35,304 bases of DNA from a virus (IMGVR_UViG_3300035701_000143:1-35304); one strand, 5' to 3'; shown: positions 13,311 to 21,658, counted from the first letter of the stretch. Translations and numbers: made by a program. The notes: generated from the letters alone by a model not told the origin.

Positions 13311-13742
13311 ATGACCGTAACCGCAACCGCCGCAGAGACCCTGAAATCCGTTCTCGACGAGGCGAACCCGAACAGGCTGGCCGACGCGCTCCGCAAGGTC
13401 GCCCTCGGCACCCTGCTGACCCCGGCCAAGCTCACGCTCACCGGGCTCACCGGCACCACGCACAACATCACCGACGCCGCGCACGGCAGCAACCCGGCCA
13501 TCCTCTCGGTCGTGTCGCTCCGGGCCACCGCCGCGACCACCGCCGCATCGGTCGGGTCGTATGCCGTTACCGACGCCGGCGGGACCGTGCTGTCGCCAAC
13601 TGCCAGCTCCAAGGTTGGTTTCGCCAAGCTGTCAGATGACGGCGCCACGCTGACCTTCGCCACCGGCGACGTGACCGCGTTCGTGCTGGAGTACATCCCG
13701 CGCTCGGCCAACGACATCACCGCCGCCTTCGCGCGCAGCTAA
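13311..13742 (+). CDS. Putative capsid decoration protein, copy 1
   Basis: A 143-residue protein with an N-terminal helix (AAETLKSVLDEANPNRLADA) and a beta-rich, Thr/Ala-rich body ending VLEYIPRSANDITAAFARS. The next gene is a clear paralogue: the first ~47 and last ~40 residues are mostly identical, while the middle differs. Size, abundance of Thr/Ala/Gly, tandem duplication and location just before scaffold and major capsid genes fit a head decoration or cement protein. GGAGG lies 5 nt before the ATG, a strong SD consistent with an abundant product. Role is inferred. Confidence 0.75.
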   Translation: MTVTATAAETLKSVLDEANPNRLADALRKVALGTLLTPAKLTLTGLTGTTHNITDAAHGSNPAILSVVSLRATAATTAASVGSYAVTDAGGTVLSPTASSKVGFAKLSDDGATLTFATGDVTAFVLEYIPRSANDITAAFARS

Positions 13743-13754
13743 CAGGAGGCTCCC

Positions 13755-14213
13755 ATGTCAGTGACCGCAACCGCCGCAGAGACGTTGAAGGTCGCGCTTG
13801 ATGAGGCGAATCCGAACAAGCTCGCGGATGCCCTGCGCAAGGTAGCCCTTGGCACCATCCTCGCACCGCTGAAGCGCACGTTCACCGGGCTCACCGGCGC
13901 ATCGTGCGATCTCACGGCGACGGACGGTGTGGGCGAAACCGCTGGTGCTGCCAACCCGAATCGTTTGGCCGCCCTGCGTATCAACACCCTCCGGGTGACC
14001 GGCGTGACAGCATCGACCGACATCGGCTCGTACGTGGCGAGCGATGCCGCAGGCACCGGGGTGACGGCCAATGACAGCGCGGTGGTCGGTATTGCCACCA
14101 TCAGCGATGACGGGAAGACGATCACGTTCCCCAATGGGGATGCGACCGACTTCGTGATTGAGTATATCCCGCGCCCGGCTGCGGACATGACAGCAGCCTT
14201 CGCGCGTAACTAG
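13755..14213 (+). CDS. Putative capsid decoration protein, copy 2
   Basis: A 152-residue paralogue of the preceding protein (AAETLKVALDEANPNKLADA at the start; VIEYIPRPAADMTAAFARN at the end). The centre is longer and includes ANPNRLAALRINT, reminiscent of the EANPNRLADAL segment in the N-terminal helix of copy 1. AGGAGG precedes the ATG. Two diverged copies could occupy different capsid positions, or one may be a variable surface-exposed version. Role inferred as for copy 1. Confidence 0.75.
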   Translation: MSVTATAAETLKVALDEANPNKLADALRKVALGTILAPLKRTFTGLTGASCDLTATDGVGETAGAANPNRLAALRINTLRVTGVTASTDIGSYVASDAAGTGVTANDSAVVGIATISDDGKTITFPNGDATDFVIEYIPRPAADMTAAFARN

Positions 14214-14218
14214 CAGTA

Positions 14219-14243
14219 GGACGTGAACCAACGCCGCACGTCC
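14219..14243 (+). terminator. Hairpin after the decoration genes
   Basis: GGACGTG (14219-14225) and CACGTCC (14237-14243) form a perfect 7-bp stem with an 11-nt loop, 6 nt after the stop codon. A second small hairpin CGTGC-ACGC-GCACG follows at about 14260-14273. There is no U-tract, so this could be an attenuating or mRNA-protecting structure rather than a full terminator. The rest of this 109-nt gap holds the SD of the scaffold gene. Confidence 0.4.
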
Positions 14244-14322
14244 CAAACTGTTGCCCTGTCGTGCACGCGCACGGCGGCGGTGAACAGCCGGATATGACCG
14301 GACGGGACCACAGGAGAAGACG

Positions 14323-15219
14323 ATGCCAGGCGAGATGACGACGATGAATCAGGCGGTGCAGCAGGCAGTGAACGCGGTGTCGCAGGCCACGATCCCAACC
14401 GGTGACCCTCGGGTAACCGCGACGGCTCAGCCCTCGGCACAGCAGACCCCGATGGCCATGCCGTTGGCCCCGACGCAGCAGCCGGTGCAGCAACAGGCCC
14501 AACAGCCGCAGGGCGAAACCGTGCCCCAAGGCATGCAGGTCCGGCCGGATGGGCAAGTGCAGGTGCTCTCGTCCACCGCTTACAAGCGCCTCAAGTCCGA
14601 GGCCCGCGAGCGCGGCAGGCGGGAGATGCTAAAGGAGTTGGGCTTCAGCTCCATGGAGGAGGCGAAAGCGGCCTTCGAGCGTGGCAAGCAGATTGCCCAG
14701 CAGCCGGCGCAGCAACAGGCGCAGCAGTCGATGCCGATCGCCCCGCAGGATGGCAATGCCGGTGCCCAGCAGGCCCAGCAGCAGAACTCGGCGGAGCGCC
14801 AGAAGTATCTGCACGACTATGAGCGTGAGGCGGAGAAGAACCGTCAGCTACAGGAGCAACTCGACGCACGTGACGCGGAGATGATCCTGCGTGAGACGGC
14901 GGTCCGCATGGGCATCAGCGACATCGACTACGCGATGACATTACTCAACCGCAAGATCGACAGCATGACGGACACCGAGCTGAAGTCGTTCGACGAGAAC
15001 GTGTTCTTCGAGTCGCTCAAGAAGGATCGGCCGTATCTGTTCCGCGAGACGACGCGACCTGCTAACACTGGTGTTGGCGGTGGCAACGCGCCGGCTCCGA
15101 TTGCCCCCGGCACTGCGCAGGCGGTGGTGTCGGCGAATGGAAGAATTGACGCGCGCAAGCTCACGCCCCAGCAGTTCCAGGAGCTGATGGCCGCGCGCGG
15201 GCTTAATCCAACCCTGTGA
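14323..15219 (+). CDS. Capsid scaffold protein
   Basis: A 298-residue protein with two Gln/Pro/Ala-rich regions (about 25-70 and 125-160), charged helices (YKRLKSEARERGRREMLKEL) and a predicted coiled coil (RQKYLHDYEREAEKNRQLQE, 162-181) followed by DARDAEMILRETAVRMGISD. The C-terminus DARKLTPQQFQELMAARGL is a short helical block. This build and the place directly before the major capsid gene are typical of scaffolding proteins, which guide procapsid assembly and then leave. No protease domain is evident here. AGGAG is 6 nt upstream of ATG 14323. Confidence 0.82.
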   Translation: MPGEMTTMNQAVQQAVNAVSQATIPTGDPRVTATAQPSAQQTPMAMPLAPTQQPVQQQAQQPQGETVPQGMQVRPDGQVQVLSSTAYKRLKSEARERGRREMLKELGFSSMEEAKAAFERGKQIAQQPAQQQAQQSMPIAPQDGNAGAQQAQQQNSAERQKYLHDYEREAEKNRQLQEQLDARDAEMILRETAVRMGISDIDYAMTLLNRKIDSMTDTELKSFDENVFFESLKKDRPYLFRETTRPANTGVGGGNAPAPIAPGTAQAVVSANGRIDARKLTPQQFQELMAARGLNPTL

Positions 15220-15226
15220 GCCGTGA

Positions 15227-15242
15227 CCGGCGGGGACGCCGG
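15227..15242 (+). other. Hairpin with GGGA tetraloop before the capsid gene
   Basis: CCGGCG-GGGA-CGCCGG is a perfect 6-bp stem closed by a GNRA-type loop, ending 11 nt before the GAGGAG of the major capsid gene. It may stabilise the capsid mRNA or serve as a processing point after the scaffold gene. Confidence 0.5.
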
Positions 15243-15265
15243 AAGCTCACTACGAGGAGATGACC

Positions 15266-16669
15266 ATGCCAGATTTCAGTACCATCATCCAGGCTCCGGA
15301 GATCCGCGCGATCGTCCAGGAGAACATTCTCGAGCGCAGCTTCCACGATTCGCTCTTCCCCCGGCTGTTGTTCCGTGGTGAGGCGACTCCGCAGGTGTGG
15401 CCGGCCAATGTCGGTGACACCATGGTCTTTACGGGTGTTGGGCTGATCAAGCCCAAGATGAAACCCCTGAAGCCCGGTCAGGACCCGGTGCCCTCGAGCG
15501 TCGCCTACGAGCAATGGACGGCGCAGCTCGAGCAGTACGCCGACACGCAGGACACGAACATGCCCACGAGCATCGTGGCCATCGCCAACCTGTTCCTGCG
15601 CAATGCGCACCAGCTCGGCCTCAGCGCCGGCCAGACCCTCAACCGCATCCCGCGCAACCGGCTGTATAACGCCGCCGAGAGCGGGTGGACCGTCACCGAC
15701 CAGTCTCAGAGCGGCGTCAACGTGCTGCGTGTGAAACACCTCAACGGCTTCACCCGTGCGCGTCGGCCTGACCTTGTGGCTGGCAGCCCAGTGCGGTTCG
15801 ACGCGGTGTCCGGCAACAACCCGTTGCCCGTCACCATCCTCACCACGGGCGGCGCTACGACACGTAACGTCATCGGTTTCAGCCCCGACACCGCTGGCGA
15901 TGAGATCGGCCCCGGAACCATCACCTTGAACGGCGCTCCAGTTACGGTCAACAACCGTGCCTACGTCTACAGCTCGGACCGCACGTACATCGTGCGCGTT
16001 GGCGGCGGCCTCCAGATTGACGACATCATCGGCACGGACATCCTGAAGCTCTCGGACATCCGTACCGCCGTCGCCCGGCTACGCCAGTCCAACGTTCCCG
16101 AGCAGCCCGATGGCCGCTTCCACTGCCATTTGGACCCGACGAGCGAGGCGCAGATCTTCGCCGACGACGAGTTCCAGCGGCTGCTCACCGCGCTGCCGGA
16201 CTACTACATGTACAAGCAGTTCACCATCGGTGAGCTGCTCGGTTGCGTGTTCTTCCGGAACAACGAGTGCCCGCTGCCCGAGACCGTTGAGGGCGGCGCG
16301 ACCGCGACGTACAGCCAGGACGACCCGTTCGCCGGCGAGCTGTATGCCAACGGTACGACAACTGGCGTGCGCGTCCACCGCGCCCTCTTCGTTGGGCAGG
16401 GTGGTCTGCACGAGTACTACCAAGACCTCACCGGGCTCATCACCGAGGCCGGCATGGTCGGCCGCGTTGCCGAGCCGCGCATCACCAACAACGGCATCGA
16501 AGTCTTCACCGAGCGCATCCAACTGATCCTCCGCGCCCCGCTCAACCGCCTCCAAGACCAGGTGAGCACGTCGTGGAAGTTCATCGGCGATTGGCCGGTG
16601 CGCACCGACGCGACCACGGGCGATGCTGCCCGCTACAAGCGCGTGTGCGTGATTCAACACGGCGAATGA
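15266..16669 (+). CDS. Major capsid protein
   Basis: A 467-residue protein with HK97-fold character, closest in feel to the N4 gp56-like group: an N-terminal arm (FSTIIQAPEIRAIVQENILE), a long spine-helix region (AYEQWTAQLEQYADTQDTNM, then IVAIANLFLRNAHQLGLS), a beta-rich insertion (residues ~180-250) and a C-terminal P-domain-like stretch ending WPVRTDATTGDAARYKRVCV. It forms the icosahedral shell. GAGGAG at 15254-15259 touches ATG 15260 but is 6 nt from ATG 15266, which decides the start. Scaffold upstream and connectors downstream support the call. Confidence 0.9.
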   Translation: MPDFSTIIQAPEIRAIVQENILERSFHDSLFPRLLFRGEATPQVWPANVGDTMVFTGVGLIKPKMKPLKPGQDPVPSSVAYEQWTAQLEQYADTQDTNMPTSIVAIANLFLRNAHQLGLSAGQTLNRIPRNRLYNAAESGWTVTDQSQSGVNVLRVKHLNGFTRARRPDLVAGSPVRFDAVSGNNPLPVTILTTGGATTRNVIGFSPDTAGDEIGPGTITLNGAPVTVNNRAYVYSSDRTYIVRVGGGLQIDDIIGTDILKLSDIRTAVARLRQSNVPEQPDGRFHCHLDPTSEAQIFADDEFQRLLTALPDYYMYKQFTIGELLGCVFFRNNECPLPETVEGGATATYSQDDPFAGELYANGTTTGVRVHRALFVGQGGLHEYYQDLTGLITEAGMVGRVAEPRITNNGIEVFTERIQLILRAPLNRLQDQVSTSWKFIGDWPVRTDATTGDAARYKRVCVIQHGE

Positions 16670-16701
16670 CGCTGGACCGATAGCTGACCCCGCTGCCCAG
16701 G

Positions 16702-16860
16702 CTCTCGTCCGCGAGAGGTGACGGGCGGCATCCAGTGGCGGATATTGGCACGGTCACCATGCCCGCCACACTCTGGCGGGCAACTCCCGACTTTGTCGTG
16801 GATCGCCCGCCTCCAATGTGGGGTGCGCGGCGGCATACCCTGACACCGTGGGTAACGGTG
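16702..16860 (+). terminator. Three hairpins behind the capsid gene
   Basis: The 224-nt gap after the capsid gene has no convincing gene but three perfect stems: CTCTCG-TCCG-CGAGAG (16702-16717), GCCCGCC/GGCGGGC (16761-16781, 7-nt loop) and CACCGT-GGGTA-ACGGTG (16844-16860). None has a U-tract. They probably lower read-through from the highly expressed capsid gene or protect its mRNA; GC-rich hosts often use such U-less terminators. Confidence 0.5.
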
Positions 16861-16893
16861 GATAGCCTGCCCGCCCCCACGCGAGGAACAGTC

Positions 16894-17196
16894 ATGGCGA
16901 AGGTCAAGAAACCCATCACGCCTGTCGATACGGAACCCGCGGAGATGAGCAAGCCGGATGCGCCCGAGGCGCCGGAGAGCGCGGCGGTGGCCCCCGTGGC
17001 CATGTCAGCGCCCGAGGCCCCGGCGCAGGGCATTCACCACCTGCGGGCGCGCGTGAAGCAGACCAAGAAGTTCTCGTTCCACGGGCAGATGTGCACCTGG
17101 CACTCCGGCGACGTTGTCGACCTGCTGCATTACGGGGTAGAGAGCATCGCGGAGTTCCAGAAGATGACCGGCGTCGAGCTGGAGCCGGCGGAGTAG
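16894..17196 (+). CDS. Hypothetical protein after capsid, possible neck or head component
   Basis: A 100-residue protein. The first half is a Pro/Ala/Glu-rich linker; the second half is a compact domain (HHLRARVKQTKKFSFHGQMC, then TWHSGDVVDLLHYGVESIAE) ending in an acidic tail. Small proteins with a KFSFHG-x5-GDVVDL pattern after capsid genes occur in many phages as uncharacterised head-tail region proteins. GAGGA 6 nt before ATG 16894 decides the start; the frame is open upstream through the hairpins but without an SD. Confidence 0.7.
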   Translation: MAKVKKPITPVDTEPAEMSKPDAPEAPESAAVAPVAMSAPEAPAQGIHHLRARVKQTKKFSFHGQMCTWHSGDVVDLLHYGVESIAEFQKMTGVELEPAE

Positions 17197-17207
17197 AATT
17201 TGAACGC

Positions 17208-17483
17208 TTGCGTTACCACGCGCCCGGTGCTGGGCTTACCCCCGAACAGGTGCGCCGGCTCAAATCACAGCCGTGTCATTATTGCGGAGGTAGGGCCGGC
17301 GAGATTGACCACATCATTGCTGTCGACAATGGTGGCGCGCACGATATATCCAATGTTGTCCCGTGTTGTCGCTCCTGTAACGCGAAGAAGTGGAAGTTCA
17401 CGCCCGAAGAATGGGAGCAGAGACGGGCATGCCTATTAGCGCGTCGGAGAGAGAAAGAATTCTCTACCATCTTGGATATTTAG
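17208..17483 (+). CDS. HNH endonuclease, probably a mobile insertion
   Basis: A ~91-residue protein with a full HNH site: CHYCGG (Cys23, Cys26 counted from TTG 17208), EIDHIIAVDNGG with the catalytic Asp-His, NVVPCCRSCNAKKW with Asn and the second CxxC. Typical of small free-standing homing HNH nucleases. No good start exists: TTG 17208 lacks a close SD (GGAG at 17190-17193 is 14 nt away) and GTG 17250 is alternative. It overlaps the next gene by 55 nt, which suggests it arrived between two older genes and is poorly expressed or coupled. Confidence 0.8.
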   Translation: MRYHAPGAGLTPEQVRRLKSQPCHYCGGRAGEIDHIIAVDNGGAHDISNVVPCCRSCNAKKWKFTPEEWEQRRACLLARRREKEFSTILDI

Positions 17484-17830
17484 CCGTGCAACCGGCGGCG
17501 TCGATCCAGTATGGCATCCCGCGCCCCATCCAGACCATGTTCCTCGTCGAGACGGCCATGAACAACCTGCTGGAAGTAGCCGTCGACAGGGTCCGACGCG
17601 TCCTGCAGATCATGGACGGGATCGAGAACAAGCTGGTGGACGCGCAGGACCGCCTGGCGGCGGACCAGCTCGGCGACCTGAAGATACGGGCCACCGAGCC
17701 GGATCAGCTCGAGGGTGAGTATCGCCGGTGGGGCTACCGGCTCGCGGATATACTCGGCGTGCCGATTTACGCTTACTCTACCAAGTACCGCAACGCCGGC
17801 GTCAGGGCGGGGTCAATCCCTGTGAGGTGA
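17429..17830 (+). CDS. Putative head-tail connector protein
   Basis: A 133-residue mostly helical protein (MPISASERERILYHLGYLAV, then TMFLVETAMNNLLEVAVDRV, then a coiled stretch RRVLQIMDGIENKLVDAQDR) with a C-terminal YRRWGYRLADILGVPIYAY block. Position after the capsid and before other completion proteins fits a connector or adaptor (gp6/gp15-like), which bridges portal and tail. ATG 17429 lies inside the HNH gene, with GGGAG at 17413-17417 as a distant SD. Function by position and helical content only. Confidence 0.68.
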   Translation: MPISASERERILYHLGYLAVQPAASIQYGIPRPIQTMFLVETAMNNLLEVAVDRVRRVLQIMDGIENKLVDAQDRLAADQLGDLKIRATEPDQLEGEYRRWGYRLADILGVPIYAYSTKYRNAGVRAGSIPVR

Positions 17831-17834
17831 CCCC

Positions 17835-18377
17835 ATGGCCGTCACGCCGCGCAAGTACACTGACCCTATCGCAGTCGACTCGTCTCGCACGCTCGGCCGC
17901 AAGCTGATCCCCACGGCCGATCTGATACGCGATCTTCATACTCGATTCGGGATGCGCCCGTACAAGATGCGCGTGGTCCGCGTGCGCTGGACCGGGGGCA
18001 AACGTGGTGTTGGCACACCGGATATCGAGAGCGCGCTGGACATCCTGCCGACCCCCAAGATCATGGACCTGGCCGGCCTCACCGAGATCGTGCATCCCGT
18101 TGGCCTGGACGAGGACGGCACCATCATGGTGACCGAGATCAGCGGCAGGTTCACCGACGAGGACCTGCGCTTCGCGCGGGCGGACGGTACGCCGCCCGGC
18201 CCCGACGAGGAGGTGTGGTACGAGATAGAGTTCCCCCGCCCCGACGGCAAGCCCGGCGACCTGCGGCGGTTCTACCTGCGGGCCGCGCCCATGTACTACG
18301 CCGACCGGTTCCAGTGGCAGATCAGGCTCGAGAAGGCGCACAGCGACCGCGCGCGCAACGGGGACTACAGGCAATGA
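17835..18377 (+). CDS. Putative head closure / neck protein
   Basis: A 180-residue alpha/beta protein (DLIRDLHTRFGMRPYKMRVV, VHPVGLDEDGTIMVTEISGR, EEVWYEIEFPRPDG, FYLRAAPMYYADRFQWQIRL). In other myoviruses this slot encodes a head-tail joining or stopper protein. It starts 4 nt after the previous stop, and its TGA overlaps the next ATG (ATGA). I see no diagnostic motif, so the role is inferred from order. Confidence 0.65.
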   Translation: MAVTPRKYTDPIAVDSSRTLGRKLIPTADLIRDLHTRFGMRPYKMRVVRVRWTGGKRGVGTPDIESALDILPTPKIMDLAGLTEIVHPVGLDEDGTIMVTEISGRFTDEDLRFARADGTPPGPDEEVWYEIEFPRPDGKPGDLRRFYLRAAPMYYADRFQWQIRLEKAHSDRARNGDYRQ

Positions 18378-18889
18378 CGGCTACGATCCGCATGAATCTG
18401 AGTGAGTGGCCGGCGCATCTAGCCAGGCTCGGCAAGGAGTTCATGCCGGCCGCCCATCGCGGGCTTCTTGACGGCGCGCAACGGTGCCTGCCGCTCATGG
18501 TACAGCGTACCGACAAGGCCCCGCCGGCGAGCCCGACCGGGCTGTTCGGCGCGGTGAACTTCGGGCACTACCGCAGAGCGTGGCGTGTCGACCAGCTGCC
18601 CAATGGTGCTATGGTCTACAATATGGCGCCATACGCTGGAGTGATTGAGTACGGCAGAAGGCCGGCGGCCGTGAGCAAGCAGGGCCTCAAACAGATTCAG
18701 CTATGGGCCAAGCGTAGGCATGGGTTAGATGACCGGGCGGCGCGTGCCGTGGCGTGGTCGATAGGGCAACGGCTCAGAACGAACCCGTTATGGCCTCGCC
18801 ATGTGATGACTGGTGCGCTTGGTCAGATGCGGCAGTTCGTGCGCGATGGCATATCGCGCGAGCTGGCGCGCGCCAAGGCACGTCCATGA
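18374..18889 (+). CDS. Tail completion protein, HK97 gp10-like
   Basis: A 171-residue basic protein with the hallmark of the HK97 gp10/neck family: a central strand-turn GAMVYNMAPYAGVIEYGRRP (about 76-95), preceded by YRRAWRVDQLPN and followed by helices carrying Arg/Lys (IQLWAKRRHGLDDRAARAVA). Such proteins join the tail to the connector. Its ATG overlaps the previous stop, and its own stop overlaps the next ATG. Confidence 0.8.
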   Translation: MTATIRMNLSEWPAHLARLGKEFMPAAHRGLLDGAQRCLPLMVQRTDKAPPASPTGLFGAVNFGHYRRAWRVDQLPNGAMVYNMAPYAGVIEYGRRPAAVSKQGLKQIQLWAKRRHGLDDRAARAVAWSIGQRLRTNPLWPRHVMTGALGQMRQFVRDGISRELARAKARP

Positions 18890-19509
18890 CAACCCTAACC
18901 ACGCTCGGCACCAAGCAGGCATACTCCGCCACCCGTGAATGCGATGCCAGGACGGCGATCACGCGCGGACTTGCCGAGTACCTCGAGGGGCTGACCGTAG
19001 ACTCCGTGGGCGGACGCCGCAATATGCTGCGCAAGGTGTACCAGACGTGGGCCGAGCCGGAGGATGAGGCCGTCTTCCCGTCAGCCGTGGTGCTGATGAG
19101 CGGATCGGCGTCCTATGACGCCAGCCGGTTCACTCCCGGCGTCGCCACCAGCGAGCAGTTGCCGCCTCCCGACAGCCGCTACGTGTCCGCCGTGGCTGAG
19201 ATGACCGGCGAGATCACCGTCGAGCTGTGGTGCAATGATCCAACCGCGCGGGCGGAGTTGACGGCTGCGCTCGAGGAGGCGTTGATCCCGTACGATGAGA
19301 TGTACGGGCTGATGCTGGACCTGCCGCACTACTACGGCGTGCGCGCGGTGTACGAGCTGAAATCGGTGCAGTACCCCGACAACGAGACCACGGCGATGCA
19401 GCGGTACCGCAAGGCGCTGCTCACGCTGTCGGCTCAGATGCCGGTCGTGAGGCTGCGCAGCTTCCCGCTTGCCAGGCCGCGCCCGGTTGTACAAGTGAAC
19501 GTTGTATGA
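18886..19509 (+). CDS. Putative tail terminator protein
   Basis: A 207-residue protein beginning with a Thr-rich strand, then a helix (CDARTAITRGLAEYLEGLTV), a beta-sheet with a conserved-looking EMTGEITVELWCNDPTARAE, a helix (LTAALEEALIPYDEMYGLML) and closing strands (GVRAVYELKSVQYPDNETTA). This alpha/beta order and the place just before the sheath are typical of tail terminators that cap the tail at the head end. Function inferred from layout and order. Confidence 0.7.
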   Translation: MTTLTTLGTKQAYSATRECDARTAITRGLAEYLEGLTVDSVGGRRNMLRKVYQTWAEPEDEAVFPSAVVLMSGSASYDASRFTPGVATSEQLPPPDSRYVSAVAEMTGEITVELWCNDPTARAELTAALEEALIPYDEMYGLMLDLPHYYGVRAVYELKSVQYPDNETTAMQRYRKALLTLSAQMPVVRLRSFPLARPRPVVQVNVV

Positions 19510-19512
19510 TAC

Positions 19513-19528
19513 TCTGACTCGTGTCAGA
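19513..19528 (+). other. Hairpin before the sheath gene
   Basis: TCTGAC-TCGT-GTCAGA is a perfect 6-bp stem with a 4-nt loop, directly followed by the SD TAGGAGG of the sheath gene. TATGAT at 19505-19510 would be a fair -10 box but no -35 is visible. A stem so close to the SD may tune sheath translation. Confidence 0.45.
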
Positions 19529-19540
19529 TAGGAGGCTCTC

Positions 19541-21529
19541 ATGCCCGGATTCATAAGGCGATTTCAGTACGTGCCAGGAACTGATGTCATCACGCAGATC
19601 GAGGGTGCGGTCATTGTCGACTTGCCCCCTCCAGGGTCCATCACCGGCTCCGGCGTGGGCACTGTCGGCGTGGTCGGCGAGTTCGCCGACATGACCTATG
19701 GCGTGGCTGTCGGCTCCAGCGGTGACGTGACCACCAAGCCGCAGCCCGTCGAGGTGTTCAGCTCACAGGACATGCTGTCGAAGGTCGGCGGGTTCGACGA
19801 GACGCTTGGCGACACAGGCATCAGCGGCGGCAACGGCTTCATCGCCGTGCGCAACAAGAAGTTCAGCCGGCTGGTCATCGCGCCCGTCAACCTGTGCTCG
19901 AGCAAGGGCGTGCGCATGTGGCGCGAGCTGCCCACGTGCAAGAGCACGACCGATCCGACGGCCGCCGTCATCCTCAGCGGCGCGGTTGTGGCGGCGGGGC
20001 GCGAGTTCAAGAGCGGGGCCAACCGGGTTCGTTCCGGCGCCAAGGCGCTGTTTACCGCGATCGGTGCGTACAAGCAGGCGGCCGATGGCTCGGTCACTGC
20101 CGCCGGCTCCTCCGGCCCTACGCAGTCGTTCACCTCGGCGACCGGCGCGTTCCTGACGTGTAAGAGCGGCGGCCCGGTGCAGAAGGGCGACCTGCTCGTG
20201 GTGGGCGTCATCGGCGGCGCCACCTTCTTCGGCGCCAATGCGGTGACGTACCGGGTGACCGCAGACGCGGTCAGCGCCACTGCGCTGCCCGTGGAGCTGC
20301 TCAGCGGCGCCAACTTCGACTGGTCCTCCGGAGCCGCATTGCCGTACCGTGTGCATCCGGCCAGCGATGGCGACACCGGCCTTCAGAATAAGGCGGCGGA
20401 CGTTGGCGGCTACTTGATCCCGGCTCGCCCGCTTGACGCCACCATCCCGGCTGATACGGTACTCACCCCGTCGCTGGTTCCCCCAGCGCCGACCGCGACG
20501 TCCTGGGACCCGTTGTCCGGCCTCTACATGCGCACCATCCCGACGACCGGGTTGGTGTACACCTCAACGATCCAGGCGCCGAACGCCGTCAGCGACGCCA
20601 CCATCGACGCGCTGTACTCGGCCGCCATCGACTCGTTGCTCACCGACGACCTGCCGGCGCGCGAGGTCAACATCGTCGTGGCCGCGCGGCAGAGTTCCGC
20701 GATTCGCACCAAGTGCAAGTCGCACGTGCTGAACGCCAGCACGCAGGGGGTTGGACGGACCACCGTCATCTCTCCGGCGCTCACCACGCTGACCACCTCC
20801 GCCGCCATCGCGGACTCCGATCCCGGCGTGGGTGGCAACCGCGACGAGCGCGTCGACTACACCTTCCCCGGCGCGCAAACGTTTGTGCCCGAGGCCGTGG
20901 GCTTCAGCCTGAAGGGCGCCGACGGCGCGCTGTACACCAACGGGCTGCTCGATACCGCCGCGCATATGTGGCTTGCGTCGGTGCTGTCGATCCTGCCGCC
21001 GGAGCGCAACCCCGGCCAGGCCGGCACGCCCGGTTCCGAGGTGCTGTCGAATGTGATCGCGATTCAGCGCGGGGTGTCCGGGCTTCAGCAGGCCGACTAC
21101 ATCCAGTACCGCGCCAAGGGCATCGTGGCCCTGCGCAACGACCGGACGGCCGGCTTCATCTTCCAGTCCGGCGTGACCACCTCGCTGACCAGCGGGCAGA
21201 AGAACATCAACCGCCGGCGCATGGCCGACTACATCGAGGACAGCCTCGCGCAGCGGTACGTCCAGTTCTCCAAGCAGCCGCTCACCAACGCCCTCAAGGA
21301 CACCATCGTTGGCGAGACCGACGCCTTCCTGGGTGGGCTGCTCTCGGTAAACAACCCGCCAGCGCAGCGCATCAATGGGTACATCATCGACGATAAGAGC
21401 GGCAACACGCCGAACACCGAGGCGCAGGGCATCTTCGTCGTCATCGCCAAGGTGCGCACGACCCCGACCGCCGACTTTATTGTTCTTCAGTGCGAAATCG
21501 GGGAAGCTGTTAAAGTTACGGCTACTTAG
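19541..21529 (+). CDS. Contractile tail sheath protein
   Basis: A 662-residue protein, the largest structural protein here. The N-terminus (GAVIVDLPPPGSITGSGVGT, VGVVGEFADMTYGVAV) and the C-terminal domain (GIVALRNDRTAGFIFQSGVT, INRRRMADYIEDSLAQRYVQ, then a long helix and a QCEIGEAVKV end strand) match sheath proteins of simple myoviruses. The middle is an extra beta-rich domain. Sheath subunits surround the tube and contract to drive it through the cell envelope. AGGAGG precedes the ATG. It marks the phage as a myovirus. Confidence 0.92.
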   Translation: MPGFIRRFQYVPGTDVITQIEGAVIVDLPPPGSITGSGVGTVGVVGEFADMTYGVAVGSSGDVTTKPQPVEVFSSQDMLSKVGGFDETLGDTGISGGNGFIAVRNKKFSRLVIAPVNLCSSKGVRMWRELPTCKSTTDPTAAVILSGAVVAAGREFKSGANRVRSGAKALFTAIGAYKQAADGSVTAAGSSGPTQSFTSATGAFLTCKSGGPVQKGDLLVVGVIGGATFFGANAVTYRVTADAVSATALPVELLSGANFDWSSGAALPYRVHPASDGDTGLQNKAADVGGYLIPARPLDATIPADTVLTPSLVPPAPTATSWDPLSGLYMRTIPTTGLVYTSTIQAPNAVSDATIDALYSAAIDSLLTDDLPAREVNIVVAARQSSAIRTKCKSHVLNASTQGVGRTTVISPALTTLTTSAAIADSDPGVGGNRDERVDYTFPGAQTFVPEAVGFSLKGADGALYTNGLLDTAAHMWLASVLSILPPERNPGQAGTPGSEVLSNVIAIQRGVSGLQQADYIQYRAKGIVALRNDRTAGFIFQSGVTTSLTSGQKNINRRRMADYIEDSLAQRYVQFSKQPLTNALKDTIVGETDAFLGGLLSVNNPPAQRINGYIIDDKSGNTPNTEAQGIFVVIAKVRTTPTADFIVLQCEIGEAVKVTAT

Positions 21530-21573
21530 CCTGCTCTATTTACCTGCTCTCCTATATTATGGTATGCTTCCAG

Positions 21574-21620
21574 AGCACGGTGCCGGATGTTCACCCTCCC
21601 CCCAGCCGGCGCCGTGCTTT
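21574..21620 (+). terminator. Terminator-like hairpin after the sheath gene
   Basis: AGCACGGTGCCGG (21574-21586) pairs with CCGGCGCCGTGCT (21606-21618) over 13 bp with one G-T pair and a 19-nt loop, then TTGCCC. It is the longest hairpin in the window and stands 45 nt after the sheath stop. The U-tract is minimal, as in GC-rich hosts. Confidence 0.6.
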
Positions 21621-21629
21621 GCCCGGAGC

Positions 21630-21658
21630 TTGACGTGCGCACTCTGGCGTGGCATACT
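21630..21658 (+). promoter_or_regulatory. Promoter-like site after the sheath terminator
   Basis: TTGACG (21630-21635) and CATACT (21653-21658) have an ideal 17-nt spacer. The segment shares TTGAC-n2-GCG and GCGTGGC with the promoter at 12037, with a 1-nt offset. It would start a transcript near 21665, reading into the candidate small RNA and on towards the tube gene. Confidence 0.6.
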
